DNA of 64,000 nt from Corythucha ciliata (GCA_038030265.1 CM075942.1:10808029-10872028); one strand, 5' to 3'. Positions 34,393-46,427 are shown, numbered from the stretch's first letter. The notes: generated from the sequence alone by a model not told the origin. Numbers and translations: made by a program.

Positions 34393-34527
34393 AGGCCCGT
34401 TCACAAGCTCTATGTTTGCGTTGTGTGGAGTCTATGCAACCAAACAAATGTATTCCCTCGGAAAATGAAGCATTTTGATAGGTTCCATAGACTCCACACA
34501 ACAAATCATAGAGCTTGTGAACGGGCG
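34393..34527. mobile_element. MITE flanked by TTAA with GCCCGTTCACAAGC termini
   Basis: A 135-bp element between TTAA at 34389-34392 and 34528-34531. Its inverted ends AGGCCCGTTCACAAGCTCTA and AGAGCTTGTGAACGGGC match. An inner inverted repeat (GTGTGGAGTCTATG / CATAGACTCCACAC) makes most of it a hairpin. Confidence 0.8.
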
Positions 34528-34614
34528 TTAATCGCCTCTCACCGTAATTTACAGTGCTTATTTTTGTGTTTTTATGGCTAATGTCCTATTTAAAACAAAA
34601 TTACGAAGAACAAT

Positions 34615-34760
34615 TTAAAAGAAAACAACAACAAAATGCCTAAAAGAAAACGCAGCGGGCTGATATTTTTCTTTACGCCCGGCGGGCGGAATGAACCTCA
34701 TGTCGCCCGCTCAAGGCTCTCCCAGCGGGCGAATTTCGAGTCTTTACGTCCGGCTGTACA
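34615..34760. repeat. Dispersed repeat, inverted copy of 2240-2385
   Basis: The core ACGCCCGGCGGGCGGAATGA through TCGAGTCTTTACGTCCGGC matches the 2.3-kb copy in reverse orientation. It is unclassified. Confidence 0.65.
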
Positions 34761-35470
34761 GAAATTGTTTTTTAGCGAGCAAAACCCGCAAAATTGACAT
34801 TTGATGTGCAAATTCCGAGAAATTTGTTCTCGAATGAGGCAACACCAACAAAATTGCATTTCCAGCCACCAAAAAATACGCGATTAATTTTGTTGTTTTT
34901 ATTTTAGGCAGACCCACCAAAATGGATCTTCAGCGGGTGGAACAAGCAAACGTGGTTTATTAGTGAGCCAGACCCGCAAAAATTGTTTTTTGGTGTGCAA
35001 AATCCGTGAAAATAATTTTTCAGCGAGGAAAATCCGAATAATTTTTGTTTTTTGGTGAGTCAACTCAGCTAAAATAGTTTTTTTTTTTTTTTTATGGAAG
35101 CAAAATGAGCGTAATCGGTCTCCGAATTTGGCCACCCGGCGAAACTGGTTTGCTAGTACCAAAAATCCGCGAAATTGGGTTTTCAGTGAGCAATAATTCG
35201 AGAAATGTATTTTTCAGTGAGGCGGATGATCCGGGAAAAGGTTTTTTTTTGGTTCGAGAGACATCCGGGAAATCCGTCTCCGCAATTGATTCGCCCCACC
35301 ATTGGTTTGTCAGCATTTCGGCAGAGAAAAAAAAGCGAAATTCATTTGTAGTGAACCAGACACGCCAAAATGTTTTTTTTAGTGAGCAAAACCCGCAAAA
35401 TTAGTTTTAATAATGAGCGTAATTTGAAGAATTTGTTTTTCAGTGAGCCAGATTCGGAGATTCGGGGAAA
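34760..35470. repeat. Degenerate minisatellite, unit about 30-35 bp
   Basis: The consensus TTTTTCAGTGAGCAAAATCC followed by GCGAAAATTG recurs about twenty times with heavy divergence, for example near 34980, 35020, 35190 and 35370. It resembles the 930-1425 repeat in style (short unit, T-rich, regularly spaced) but not in sequence. The open frames here are artefacts of the repeat. Confidence 0.6.
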
Positions 35471-35683
35471 ATGTGTTTTTTTTGTTTTGTTGTTGTTTTT
35501 GCTAGAAAAATGAGGGAAATCTTCCAGAAAACCAAAAAAGGGTTTGGCTATTTAAACCCCCCCCCCCTCACAAATTGCGCTCTTTCGAAACCAAAACAGG
35601 ACTCGACTCCGCCACTTACTTCCCCACACCGCTCCCCCACGCCATTCCGCTTGAAATAATAAAAACCATCGAGTTAATACGAT

Positions 35684-35689
35684 TTATTT
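35684..35689 (-). terminator. Possible polyadenylation signal of the TAX1BP1-like gene
   Basis: AATAAA on the minus strand, about 300 bp after the stop codon at 35988. It is the first canonical signal with surrounding 3'-UTR-like AT-rich sequence. Confidence 0.35.
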
Positions 35690-35987
35690 TGAATAAATAA
35701 AATAAACGCTAACACTTGTAAAACTCTCACTACGGTTCATGTACTACACAATGGGTAATACAGTGCATCAATAAACAATTTTATGTCGGAAATTGGATAA
35801 GCATAATATAAGAATTATGTTGAGGAAGGGAAACGGCGGGAGTTATGAGCGGAATGAGGTCGTCACATGGTTTGGTACTTAGAATTAAGCCCAAAAAAAT
35901 AAAAATAATAATAGGTATATAATTACCTTTTTTGTTAAGTTTTCGCGATGAAAATTCGTACTCCAGCTTCCTGTCAGGTCGTAAAAT

Positions 35988-38705
35988 TTAGTTGACGTGA
36001 GACATGAAGTGATTGATGAAGCTTTCACTCTCTTTTCTGGGAAATTCAGTGGGGCACATGGGGCAATAAATCGGAGCTGTGTCGTTTTCAAAAATTGCGA
36101 AAACAAAACCCTTCAAACAGCCTGAAGTCAGTTTCTGAGAAGGAAAAAGACAAAATAGTTTAAAATTATTGGGAAATAACGGGCGAATATTTACTTCGGC
36201 GTCAAGGAGGGCCTGGAGTCGAGCGTTGTCGTCTTGGATTTTTTTGCAACTCTCGACGCTCACTTTTCCGACCAAATGTTTCCGAGCTTCGACCAGCTGC
36301 TTTTCCAAAGCCTCCCTTTCCTTCCGCTCGGCTCTATATTTGTCCTTCATGTCTTTCAAATCCTTGGATATATTTTGAGCGACACTCATCACTAAATCGT
36401 CATGTTGCTGTTCTGTAAACTGGTCGTTCGTGTTGGACTTCAATTGGTCTAGTTCGATGCACATCAAGGCGTCTTTCATCAGTAGATCCTCTACTTTGGC
36501 TTGAAGAGACTGAATTTCTAGTGTCCGTTCGTCGCATTTAGATTTCCACATTTTACATTCGTCGACCGATTTATTGAATTGGTCAACGACGTCGATGTTC
36601 TTGTTGAAAGCTTCAAGGGCGCTGACTATGTTTTGAGTGCCACCCGTTTTATACACGCCGGCGTTTGTTTTTAAGGCGGCCAGTTCCAATTCAAGGACGG
36701 TGATTCGACTTTTGAGAGAGGCGTTCTCCTCGTTCGTGCTCTTTAAACAGACGTTGATTTCATCGCGACTGTGTCTGACTTGAACAAGTTCTTCCTGGAC
36801 CTCTTTTTTCATTTGAGTCATTTTCCGAAGTCTCGATTCCAGTGTATCGTCTTTTTCAGGTTTTGGGGCGTCCGCCTGAGGGCTCGTCGACGGTTTTGAC
36901 CGGTCGCGAGTACCCAAAAGTGAAACGAAAGAGTCGAACAAGTCGGTAAGTGGGTCCGTCACTGATGACTTCTTACTTTTCAACTCTAAAATAATCTTTT
37001 GAATTCTCTCCTGGCACTCGACTTTATCCTTCACCAATTGAGCCACTTCTATTTCGTGCTCGTCTTTGGTACGTTGTAACTCATCGCTAAGTTCCAAAAT
37101 CTTAACGGAGCACTCATTGTGAACTTCTTTCAAATCTTGCAACTGTATGTTCGCCACCATTAGTCTGTCCTCCAAGTCGATCATTTCAGCTTGACGCTCA
37201 TTCCTCGGACCAGTATTCTGAATAGCTTGAATGAAGGCTGTTCTCTCTTCCATTCTTTTGCTGAAGTCTGTTGAAAAAGGGTGAGGAAAGAGGCGGACGT
37301 TATATATTGAAATGACGTCATAAACGGAAGTACTCACCACGAATGACGTTTTCTGCCATGGCGAGTTCACGTTCGATCTCCAATTTTTCACTGACAACAT
37401 TGTTGTGCATTAAAACCGCCTAGAAGGACGACACACAAGCCAATTAAAGTGGGGAAAACAAATCGTATTCCCTCTAAAAACAAACCTTCTTTAATTTTAT
37501 TTCACCCTCTGCGTTTTGTTTTTCCAATCTTTCGTTGTCTTTCAACAGAGTTTCAACGGCCAATTTTTTAAGTTGAACTTCAGCTTTCAAGTTTTGCGAG
37601 TACTGAGTGACTTCGTTCACTTCTTTTCGCAAAGTTTCGATAGTATCGGACGCAACTTTGAGCTGCTTCAATAACTCTCGAAGTTCACCGCATTCCTGAA
37701 AGAAAGATGGTCAAAATAACGACTAAGTCCATTCCAGTCAGCCGAACGACTACCTCCTGTGCTTTTTCGACGTCTCGTTCCTTATTTGAAATGACCTCTT
37801 GTTGCTGGGCGATAATTTCCTGGAGGTTTTTGATAGTTTCTTCCTGTTCACTGCAACGCTTTAGATGCTCCTCCAAAGTCTTCCATGAATGAACCAGACA
37901 ACGATTAAGGGCCGAAACTTTTAAGAAATTGTTAATAAAATAAAACCTTTTCGTTTGTCAATTGAACGTCGCTCTTCTCACGCAGTTCCTTCAATTCTTT
38001 TTCAAGGGAAGCATTTCTGATCTCTAAATCATGGAGCTCTTTCCTCAGAATGTCCAGTTGCTCGTTCTTCACTACACGTTCTAGAAGCAATTCTTCGCAT
38101 TTCTGGGTTTTCTGTAAGAGGAAATTACGCCAATCGCGAAAATGTATACAATCCCCCCCCTTCCCTCACACCACCAACTGCATGGTGTTTATATTACCAA
38201 GTGAAGTTGATCCTGAAGTTGACCAGCCCGAGATCTGAACACGACTAAACCCGGATCCAGGGGATCTTCAACGGCCACCAATTCACTCTCGTGTGGCTTG
38301 TGAAATGAGAATGGAACACTCGCTCCAGCGACGACGTTACCACACGAGATGTAGCACAACTGGTACAGGTTATCACCCGGATTTTTTGGAAGGTCGGCCG
38401 CTGTTTTGACCAAATTATACATAAAGATACTTTGAAGTTGTGGCCAAGTCGAGGGAAAACATGGAAGAAAAAAACAATAAATTACCCGGAATGATAACGT
38501 ATTTGAGACGACCATCGGACAAGTTGACGTTCGGTCGAATGAATGTAATATACTCGGACACTGATTTCCATCCGACTTTGAATAGTGAAACTTTGTCACC
38601 CGGTTGAGGATTAATGTCCTCAGTTAGTGAATAAGTGCACCGAAAGTCACTGTCACATGGGTAGATTTCGTTTAGATCGTGGAAAATAACCTGCGAACAT
38701 TTCAT
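35988..38705 (-). CDS. TAX1BP1: TAX1BP1/NDP52 (CALCOCO)-like autophagy receptor, eight exons
   Basis: Family role: cytosolic receptors that link ubiquitinated cargo to LC3/GABARAP during selective autophagy. Exons by splice sites (all GT-AG, phases consistent): 38705-38486, 38400-38198, 38111-37947, 37879-37754, 37695-37486, 37419-37338, 37267-36195, 36134-35988, giving about 741 aa. Exons 1-2 form the SKICH domain (VIFHDLNEIYP, FKVGWKSVSEYITF, YQLCYISCGNVVAGASVPF). LVV at about residue 130 sits where NDP52 has its atypical LC3-binding LVV. Residues 140-650 are largely coiled coil. The C-terminus is one zinc finger (CPMCPTEFPRKESESFINHF, then MSH), where vertebrate TAX1BP1 has two. The ATG at 38705 gives MKCSQVIF; alternatively an acceptor at 38692-38691 (TTCGCAG) joins an unseen 5' exon. 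The 5' side is rearranged by the BEL element and duplication. Confidence 0.88.
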
Positions 38706-38790
38706 AAAACAGTGTAATTAGCTATATGAGGTAAAATTGAAAATTTTCTCCCCAATTAGAGCTGTTAGTCCAATCAATGAATGATTCTAG

Positions 38791-39120
38791 GTGGAAAGTC
38801 AAAACGTACTAAAACCGACCGTGCCACGTTGTTTGGGATGCCTAGTGATATAACATACTAAAAGTCCTTGAACCTAGCGTAGGCGCAAGAGGGGAGGGGG
38901 AGGGTCAAAGGTCCTCACTTATGGTTTTTTGCCTATATCTCAGTGAGGGTTGGTCTTTCAAAACATTTATGCGTATACGAAATTAAAGCTCACAGAATTC
39001 TCTAATTTTTAGTATCTAATAGTTGTTCGGCCATCTCTAACCGTTAGCTAGATAAACGTAGGGGTATAGTACAGTTAAATTAGAATTTGACCCAGACACC
39101 CTTTTGTGTGTTCTCCAGTT
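38791..39120. repeat. Dispersed repeat (copy in 5' flank/intron of the TAX1BP1-like gene)
   Basis: About 330 bp containing AAGTCAAAACGTACTAAAAC and CATACTAAAAGTCCTTG recurs directly at about 40292-40620 and 48560-48890 as part of the duplication. It also recurs in reverse and more diverged form at about 62110-62400. It is an unclassified interspersed repeat. Confidence 0.65.
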
Positions 39121-39164
39121 CTGTTGAACAGGAGAACTTTTCGTTAACATTGTTTGTTACCCTT

Positions 39165-40016
39165 TGTTTTGTCGTGAATTAGGGATTAATTGAATATTTT
39201 AAATAGAGAGAATAAAAGTAGACTGTAATCCATATCGCATCACAAAAACAAGTGAATTACTTTTATTGATTATTAAATCTTCCCAGGTAGGTTACAAAAA
39301 CTATTCTTTTTATATTTTATTTTATTTTTTTTGCGTTGTGTGCAAACATTTTCTCCCCACCTTGAAATAACGATTTCAAAATTAAACCCCAAAATTGAAC
39401 GTTAATGAAGAAATTGAATTTTTCATCCGAAAGAAAAACAAAGTTAGTCAATTGTCCAAAATTGGGCATAGCTTCACAACAGGTCGCTTCAGCTCATGTC
39501 CATTTCCGATGTGAAGCGTGGCAACTCTTGCCACTCCGTCGTTGCCAACGTGAAGCTCTTTGATACGAGCCAATTTCCATTGAGTTGGCTTTGTGTTTTC
39601 GTCTTTGATAGTTACAAGTGTCCCAACAGGAAGATTACTTCGAGGAAACCTCATTTATTTCTTTTCTGAAGAGCTGAGAGGTATTCAGAGCTCCATCTTT
39701 TCCAAAATTGTTGAAATAGTTGTTGTACTCGATTCCATCTGTGTACGAGAGGTTTCTTCATCCGACAAGTCCGTTTCCGTAGGCAGATTAATAGGTCCAC
39801 CGATGAGGAAGTGCGCTGCGCGTCAATGCAGCGTGGGTCACTTGGGTCGTCCGAAATTGGCGTGATGGGGGCGTGAATTGATGCACGCCTCTATCCCTGT
39901 GAGTAGTGTCATTGGCTTCTTTAAACGTGCAGATTATTCCGTTCATAGTCTTGGCCATATGACCGTTTGACAATTTTCACTGAGGCCTCCCATAGGACAT
40001 CCAAAATGTGGCGCGC
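39165..40016 (-). mobile_element. Fragment of BEL-1 (3' LTR plus pol end) in the partial repeat
   Basis: LTR 39165-39348 (184 bp, TG...CA on either strand) with CCCTT flank at 39160-39164, followed by the C-terminal integrase region (39448-39654) and pol sequence up to 40016. It is sequence-equivalent to 40668 onward and carries extra indels near its right end. Confidence 0.75.
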
Positions 40017-40017
40017 A

Positions 40018-40207
40018 GGACCAAGTTGACGTTCGGTCGAATGAATGTAATATACTCGGACACTGATTTCCATCCGACTTTGAATAGTGAAACTTTGTCA
40101 CCCGGTTGAGGATTAATGTCCTCAGTTAGTGAATAAGTGCACCGAAAGTCACTGTCACATGGGTAGATTTCGTTTAGATCGTGGAAAATAACCTGCGAAC
40201 ATTTCAT
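40018..40207 (-). pseudogene. Partial copy of the SKICH exon 1
   Basis: This encodes the same residues as exon 1 of the TAX1BP1-like gene from MKCSQVIF to FIRPNVNL, then runs into BEL pol sequence, so the exon's last ~32 nt and its donor are missing. If the 38.5-40.0 kb repeat is an assembly artefact, this is simply the real exon 1 misplaced. Confidence 0.75.
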
Positions 40208-40667
40208 AAAACAGTGTAATTAGCTATATGAGGTAAAATTGAAAATTTTCTCCCCAATTAGAGCTGTTAGTCCAATCAATGAATGATTCTAGGTGGAAAG
40301 TCAAAACGTACTAAAACCGACCGTGCCACGTTGTTTGGGATGCCTAGTGATATAACATACTAAAAGTCCTTGAACCTAGGGTTGGCGCAAGAGGGGAAGG
40401 GGGAGGGTCAAAGGTCCTCACTTATGGTTTTTTGCCTATATCTCAGTGAGGGTTGGTCTTTCAAAACATTTATGCGTATACGAAATTAAAGCTCACAGAA
40501 TTCTCTAATTTTTAGTATCTAATAGTTGTTCGGCCATCTCTAACCGTTAGCTAGATAAACGTAGGGGTATAGTACAGTTAAATTAGAATTTGACCCAGAC
40601 ACCCTTTTGTGTGTTCTCCAGTTCTGTTGAACAGGAGAACTTTTCGTTAACATTGTTTGTTACCCTT

Positions 40668-40851
40668 TGTTTTGTCGTGAATTAGGGATTAATTGAATAT
40701 TTTAAATAGAGAGAATAAAAGTAGACTGTAATCCATATCGCATCACAAAAACAAGTGAATTACTTTTATTGATTATTAAATCTTCCCAGGTAGGTTACAA
40801 AAACTATTCTTTTTATATTTTATTTTATTTTTTTTGCGTTGTGTGCAAACA
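40668..40851 (-). repeat. BEL-1 copy A 3' LTR
   Basis: 184 bp, flanked on the outside by CCCTT. It differs from the 5' LTR at TTAC/TTCC and TATTC/TAGTC plus homopolymer length. Confidence 0.85.
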
Positions 40852-40950
40852 TTTTCTCCCCACCTTGAAATAACGATTTCAAAATTAAACCCCAAAATTG
40901 AACGTTAATGAAGAAATTGAATTTTTCATCCGAAAGAAAAACAAAGTTAG

Positions 40951-41157
40951 TCAATTGTCCAAAATTGGGCATAGCTTCACAACAGGTCGCTTCAGCTCAT
41001 GTCCATTTCCGATGTGAAGCGTGGCAACTCTTGCCACTCCGTCGTTGCCAACGTGAAGCTCTTTGATACGAGCCAATTTCCATTGAGTTGGCTTTGTGTT
41101 TTCGTCTTTGATAGTTACAAGTGTCCCAACAGGAAGATTACTTCGAGGAAACCTCAT
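40951..41157 (-). pseudogene. BEL-1 copy A integrase C-terminal (DUF5641-like) segment
   Basis: The 68 codons beginning MRFPRSNLPVG and containing IKDENTKPTQWKLARI are the usual C-terminal domain of BEL/Pao integrases. It overlaps the preceding stop as ATGA. In copy B the same place reads TGA in frame, where a conserved Trp codon (TGG) is expected, so a stop came first and a one-base loss followed in copy A. The same segment also occurs at 39448-39654. Confidence 0.75.
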
Positions 41158-44100
41158 TTATTTCTTTTCTGAAGAGCTGAGAGGTATTCAGAGCTCCATC
41201 TTTTCCAAAATTGTTGAAATAGTTGTTGTACTCGATTCCATCTGTGTACGAGAGGTTTCTCATCCGACAAGTCCGTTTCCGTAGGCAGATTAATAGGTCC
41301 ACCGATGAGGAAGTGCGCTGGCGTCAATGCAGCTGGGTCACTTGGGTCGTCCGAAATTGGCGTGATGGGGCGTGAATTGATGCACGCCTCTATCCCTGTG
41401 AGTAGTGTCATGGCTTCTTTAAACGTGCAGATTATTCCGTTCATAGTCTTGGCCATATGACGTTTGACAATTTTCACTGAGGCCTCCCATAGACCTCCAA
41501 AATGTGGCGCGCCGGGAGGAATGAAATGCCACGTAATCCCGAGATCAGCACATTCTTTGTGAATCATTTGGTCTGTGACTAGCGGTCTTAATTCCTTTTT
41601 AGCGCCGACAAAATTTGTCCCGTTGTCCGAGAATATAGCTCTGGAGACTCCTCTTCGAGCAAAGAACCTTCGTAAGGCTGCTAAGAATGCTTTCCCACTC
41701 ATATCTGTTACCAGTTCCAAATGAACAGCCTTAACCGCGAAACACACAAAAACTGCAATGTAAGCCTTTTGTCTCACCGATTTCCTTGTGCCGACTTTTA
41801 TCCAAATTGGTCCACAGAAGTCAACACCTGTGTTTTCAAAGCATCGACCCATCGATACTCTTTCCTTGGGTAATGGCGCCATATACGGATGTATGGCGTT
41901 AGGCACCGCCCTCCTACGTCGTAACACATCCGTGAACAACAGCTTTCGCTGCGCTTTTACCGTTAATAGGCCAAAACTCAGCTCTAACCAAACTTAGTAA
42001 GGCTTGGGGACCAACGTGAAAATATTTTTTATGATAGTCCGATAGAATTAGCTGTGTTATTTTGTGTTTATATGGTAGGAGAACGGGATGCTTCCTCGCT
42101 TCCGAAATGTTAGCGTTGTTTAGCCGCCCACCCACTCTTAAAATTCCGTTTTCATCAGAGAATGCAGCTATCGGCAAGAGCTTACTGTCTTTAGATAGTA
42201 ACTTTCCCTTCGCCAACCGAGAAACCTCTTTTGGGAATGCTTCTGCTTGAACGAGCTTCAAAACTGCAAACTTCGCTTCTTTCAATTCTTCTGACGATAA
42301 AAATCCGAGCCGTTTTGTAACAGTCATCCGAGCTTTGCAATTATGGCTAAATCTTAAAATGTAAGCCACAATTCGTAAAAGAGTTGACCAATTAGAATAA
42401 CGCGTCGTAACGCCCATTTCATCAGTTTGGACTGGGAGAGAATAAGTGAGTTTTTTTGTCTCAGGACAATTCAAAAGTGTCCTCTTCCAGGTTGGCCAGT
42501 CTCGTTGATTTGATTTTAAAAATTGTGGTCCTTCCCACCAAAGTTGATTTTTTGTAAATTCCGTCGTCACTTCTCCCCTTGAAGCGATGTCAGCAGGATT
42601 TTCGCGCGAAGCTACGTGATGCCACTGTTTGGGGTTTGTCGATTCTTGTATGATTGAAACCCTGTTGCCAACAAACGTCTTCCATTGTTTAGGACAACCA
42701 TTTATCCACGAGAGAACTATTTCCGAATCCGTCCAGCAATGAAAATCAAGACCAGAATGTACCTTTAATTCCTTCAAATGGCTCAAGAGTTTGACTAGAA
42801 GAACTGCAGCCAAAAGTTCACACCGAGGCAGCGTAACCAAGTTTAGAGGGCATACTCTTGCTTTAGCCATCAACAGTCGTGACGAAAATTCTTTCTTCAT
42901 GTCATCCCAGGACCGAATATAAATGCACGCTCCATATGCCTTTTCTGAACTGTCACAAAATCCATGAACTTTAGCGTATGTGAAATGACGTGTCACAACG
43001 CTACGAGGAATTCGAATTGGACCCACCTCTTCGAATCGTTTTCGAAAAACTAACCATTTTTCTTTCAGTGAATCCGGTAGTTGGTCGTCCCACGAGATAG
43101 ACTCTCTCCACAGTTCTTGAAGATACATTTTTCCTCGAATCAATAATGGCGCCAACAATCCCAGCGGGTCCCAATACCCGTTAATGTCTGACAAAATCGA
43201 CCGTTTCGTGACTGAAGATCGCTTCCAACTCGATATTTCGAAAATTAATTGATCAGCCGAGGGATTCCAGGTGATTCCCAAAGCTCTAATAGGCTCGTCA
43301 CCACCGAGGTTAACACAGAAGTGTTCAATGGGAGCTCCCGACAACGCTCCAGATTCGCTCATCTTAGCCATGAACTCGGGGGAGTTGGAACACCATTTCC
43401 TGAGAATAAAATTCTTTTCAGCCAGGATTTTGTAGAGTTTCTGCTGGGTCGTTAGTAAGTCGTCTAGTGAATCACACCCGGTTACCAAATCGTCCATAAA
43501 AAATTGTTTCTTAATGATTCGAGACATCTCTGGTTCCTTTTCTTGAATTTCGTCCGCAATATAATGCAGGCACCTTATAGCCAAATAAGGAGCAGGAGCT
43601 GTTCCGTACGTTACCGTATTCAATTTGTAATGCCCGATCAATTTATTAGGATCTTCTCTCCAAAGAATTCGTTGGAAGTGCCGATCTGACTCCGATACCC
43701 AAATTTGCCGAAACATTTTCGCAACATCTGCGGTTAATCCGAAACGTGAAAACCGAAATGGAACCAATACATCTGAAATATCGTTTTGTAACACCGGTCC
43801 GACCATAAGAGCATCATTCAGACTTAAGTTTTTGTCTCCTCTGAACGAAGCATTGAAAACGACTCTGAGACTCGTGGTGGAGCTCTCCATCAAAACTGCA
43901 TGATGTGGCAGGTAGTAATTAGGCCTTTCTATCTCTTCAATTGGTAGTCTCTCCATGTGACCGAGTTCTATGTACTCATTTATGAACGCAAGGTACCTTT
44001 TCTTTAGTTCCGGATTTTTCTTAAAACGTGCTTCAAGAGCAAAAAATTGTTTCCGCGCACCGAACATGGAATTTCCGAGTTCCTCCGGGGAAATTTTAAA

Positions 44101-46173
44101 TGGAAGTGAAATAATAAACCTTTGATCATGGTGAAATTGAACCGTATTTTTAAAATGATACTCACACTGTAGGTTTTCTTCCGTTCGCCTAGACGATTGA
44201 GAAGGCAGAGTCTTAGCCTCCGATGAAAACTCTAGCTCATCGCTGTCAGAGCCAGACCCGATAGTAAAAGAATTGACCGCCCGCGTGGATTTTTGTATTT
44301 CACCGACAAACACCCAACCGAAACTAATTTTTATAAAATAACAATCCTTGTTGTCTGAATCCGGATAGAATTTTCCTTCTTTGAGAGTCTCGAAGAACAT
44401 TTTACTGCCTATAATACCGTCAATATCGTCAGCTGATAACGAGAAAATTGTTGGATCAGCAATATTTTCCCGTACATGAGTGGGCAGATTCCACGATTCC
44501 ATTTTTAAATGCTGAGCTGGGAGCCTTCCCCCAACAATTTTGGGCAGAACAAAGAATTCAATGTGTCTAGAGAAATCCGAAATTATTGATTTTATTTTTG
44601 CCGAAACATAACCTGGGGAATGAGTTTTCACACTGCCAATGCCGTTTACATCCATTTTACTGTTAATTATTTTCAAATTTAACCTGTTGACGAATTGTTC
44701 CGAAATGAAATTTAGTTCCGAAGCCGAGTCCAGTAGGAAACGTCCAAAATGGGAACGACCGTCGCTAGATGGAAATTCGATTAGAGCAGTAGGGAAGATA
44801 ACCTCGCCCTTAATATTCGATGACAAAGCCGTGGAAATGCAAAATGAGTTTGATGAAACTGATTCCTCAATTTTTGTGAGGGGCCGTGATGAATTATTTG
44901 AGGGGCCGTTTGAGGTAGATGACGGGGACTGGTTGCATAGCAGGTAATTGTGTTTTTTGTTACACTTGGAACACAGTCGACCCTTGCAATTCGCTGCTTT
45001 GTGCGAATAGCCCAAACATTGCCAACAACATCCGATTTTACTGACCATTTCCCTCCGATTGTCAACTGATTCCTTGAGAAATTTCCCACATTTGAAAACA
45101 GGGTGATCAGAAGATCCACATATTTTACATTTAGACCCATCAGGCTCGTTACTTTGAGTCACCAAAGCCGTTGACACTCCCCGCTTGGATGAATGAAGTT
45201 TCCCAGGTATTTCCTTTTCATTTTTCCTCTCAAATGCTTCCAAATAGTTGTACTGCCCGATTATAAATTCTTCAAGCTCTGAGTACTTCGGCATTTCTTT
45301 AGATGCTGCTGATTTTTGTACCCAAGCCCTGAGCGTCCCTTTGTCGAGTTTGGACGTAAATAGATACGTCAAGAATGGGTCACCTGATTCTATTGATATG
45401 CTCATTTTCTTTAGAGCATTTAAGTTTTTGACAAAAACCCCATGTAATGACCGAAGGTCTTTGGCTGATTGGCTCTCCAGCCGCTTGCAATTAAACAAAT
45501 TCCCCAAATGTGTCTCCGTGAGTAATTTATTATTTTTGTAGTGTTGAAGCAATTTATCCCAAGCGAATTCATAATTTTCGTCCGCCAAGTCGATACCGTC
45601 AATGACTTGAAGTGCTTCGTTTTCCAGGGTGCTCAACAAATAATGAAACTTTTGGATGTTTTTCAGCTGTTTGTTATCATGTATAATCGCTTTAAAGGTG
45701 TCATAAAAACGAAGCCAGTCTTCATTATTACCGGAAAATCTTTCAATGTTAACTTTAGGAATTTTAACTCCGATATCCCCCGCGTCTGGTGTGGATCCCA
45801 CACATTTAAGGTTGTCTGTTTTGTCAGAATCCGATTTTGTTAATTTGGCTGACAAAATGGCCCGAGCTTCATAAAATAGGTCTTGTACCTCCGTGTATTC
45901 GTCCCCCGTTAGATTAGTTGTTTGAGCAGTGTCTAATAACTCAAAATAGCACTCCTCGTATTTCGTGAAAAGATCCCCCAAATTAGTCAATTTTGATTCC
46001 AAAATTAGTTGATCCGATGAAGTTACGTCCGTGTTGACTGCAAAGTCATAAATCCGCCGAATGTTTACCTCAAGCAATCCAAGCTTCGAAGGTGATTTTT
46101 GAACATTTGAGTTCGTTTCCCCCGTGTCCGATTTTGATTTGGTTATCTTATTGGATTTTTTTCCAGAACGCAT
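41154..46173 (-). pseudogene. BEL-1 copy A gag-pol polyprotein, one frameshift
   Basis: From the ATG at 46173 the frame is open for 1419 codons to 41914, then continues in another frame 41939-41154. Order: N-terminal Gag-like DUF1759-type region (IERFSGNNEDWLRFYDTF, about residue 140), zinc knuckles (CKICGSSDHPVFKC, about 350; CSKCNKKH, about 395), and an aspartic protease of DUF1758 type with DSAS instead of DTG (about 480). The reverse transcriptase follows with FMDD at about 890, then RNase H (TLPRCELLAA, about 1115) and integrase (H-x-HHCC region, GVDFCGPI, SDNGTNF, HFGGLWE). One extra G near 41932, absent from copy B, causes the frameshift in the integrase. A second break at 41157-41154 separates the C-terminal domain. 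Confidence 0.88.
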
Positions 46174-46427
46174 TTTGGAAAAGCCGAGCCGATTTAATTA
46201 CCAGTATTTTAAGTATAAAAATGGAACGAACTCACCGCCGTAGTTATTGTTGTCTGATTAATTATTAGCCCTCGTGCTAATAATAATAAAATTGTAATTG
46301 TTGTCAAGTCCAGGAAATTCACACGAAATCATGTCCGGAGTGCATGGCACACAAATTCAGTCCGAGAACATAAAAACTGTCCGAGCCCGTGTTACCATTT
46401 ACTACTAATTGTTATTTTCACATAAAA

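Larger units (their letters stand above)
38517..40016. repeat. Partial tandem repeat of the exon-1/BEL junction, probable assembly artefact
   Basis: The 1.5 kb from mid-exon 1 of the TAX1BP1-like gene through the BEL 3' LTR and about 0.67 kb of pol is repeated from 40018 onward. The first 1.2 kb agrees almost perfectly with the second copy. In 39735-40022 at least seven single-base insertions appear (for example GGGGGCGTG for GGGGCGTG and GACCGTTTG for GACGTTTG). The break at 40016-40018 joins pol directly to exon 1. A burst of indels at a join is typical of an unpolished read end. Confidence 0.7.

Noticed and set aside
33675..34504. Frames of 139 and 163 codons (minus)
   Set aside because: They run through the presumed LTR edge and TTAA MITEs; content is explained by repeats.
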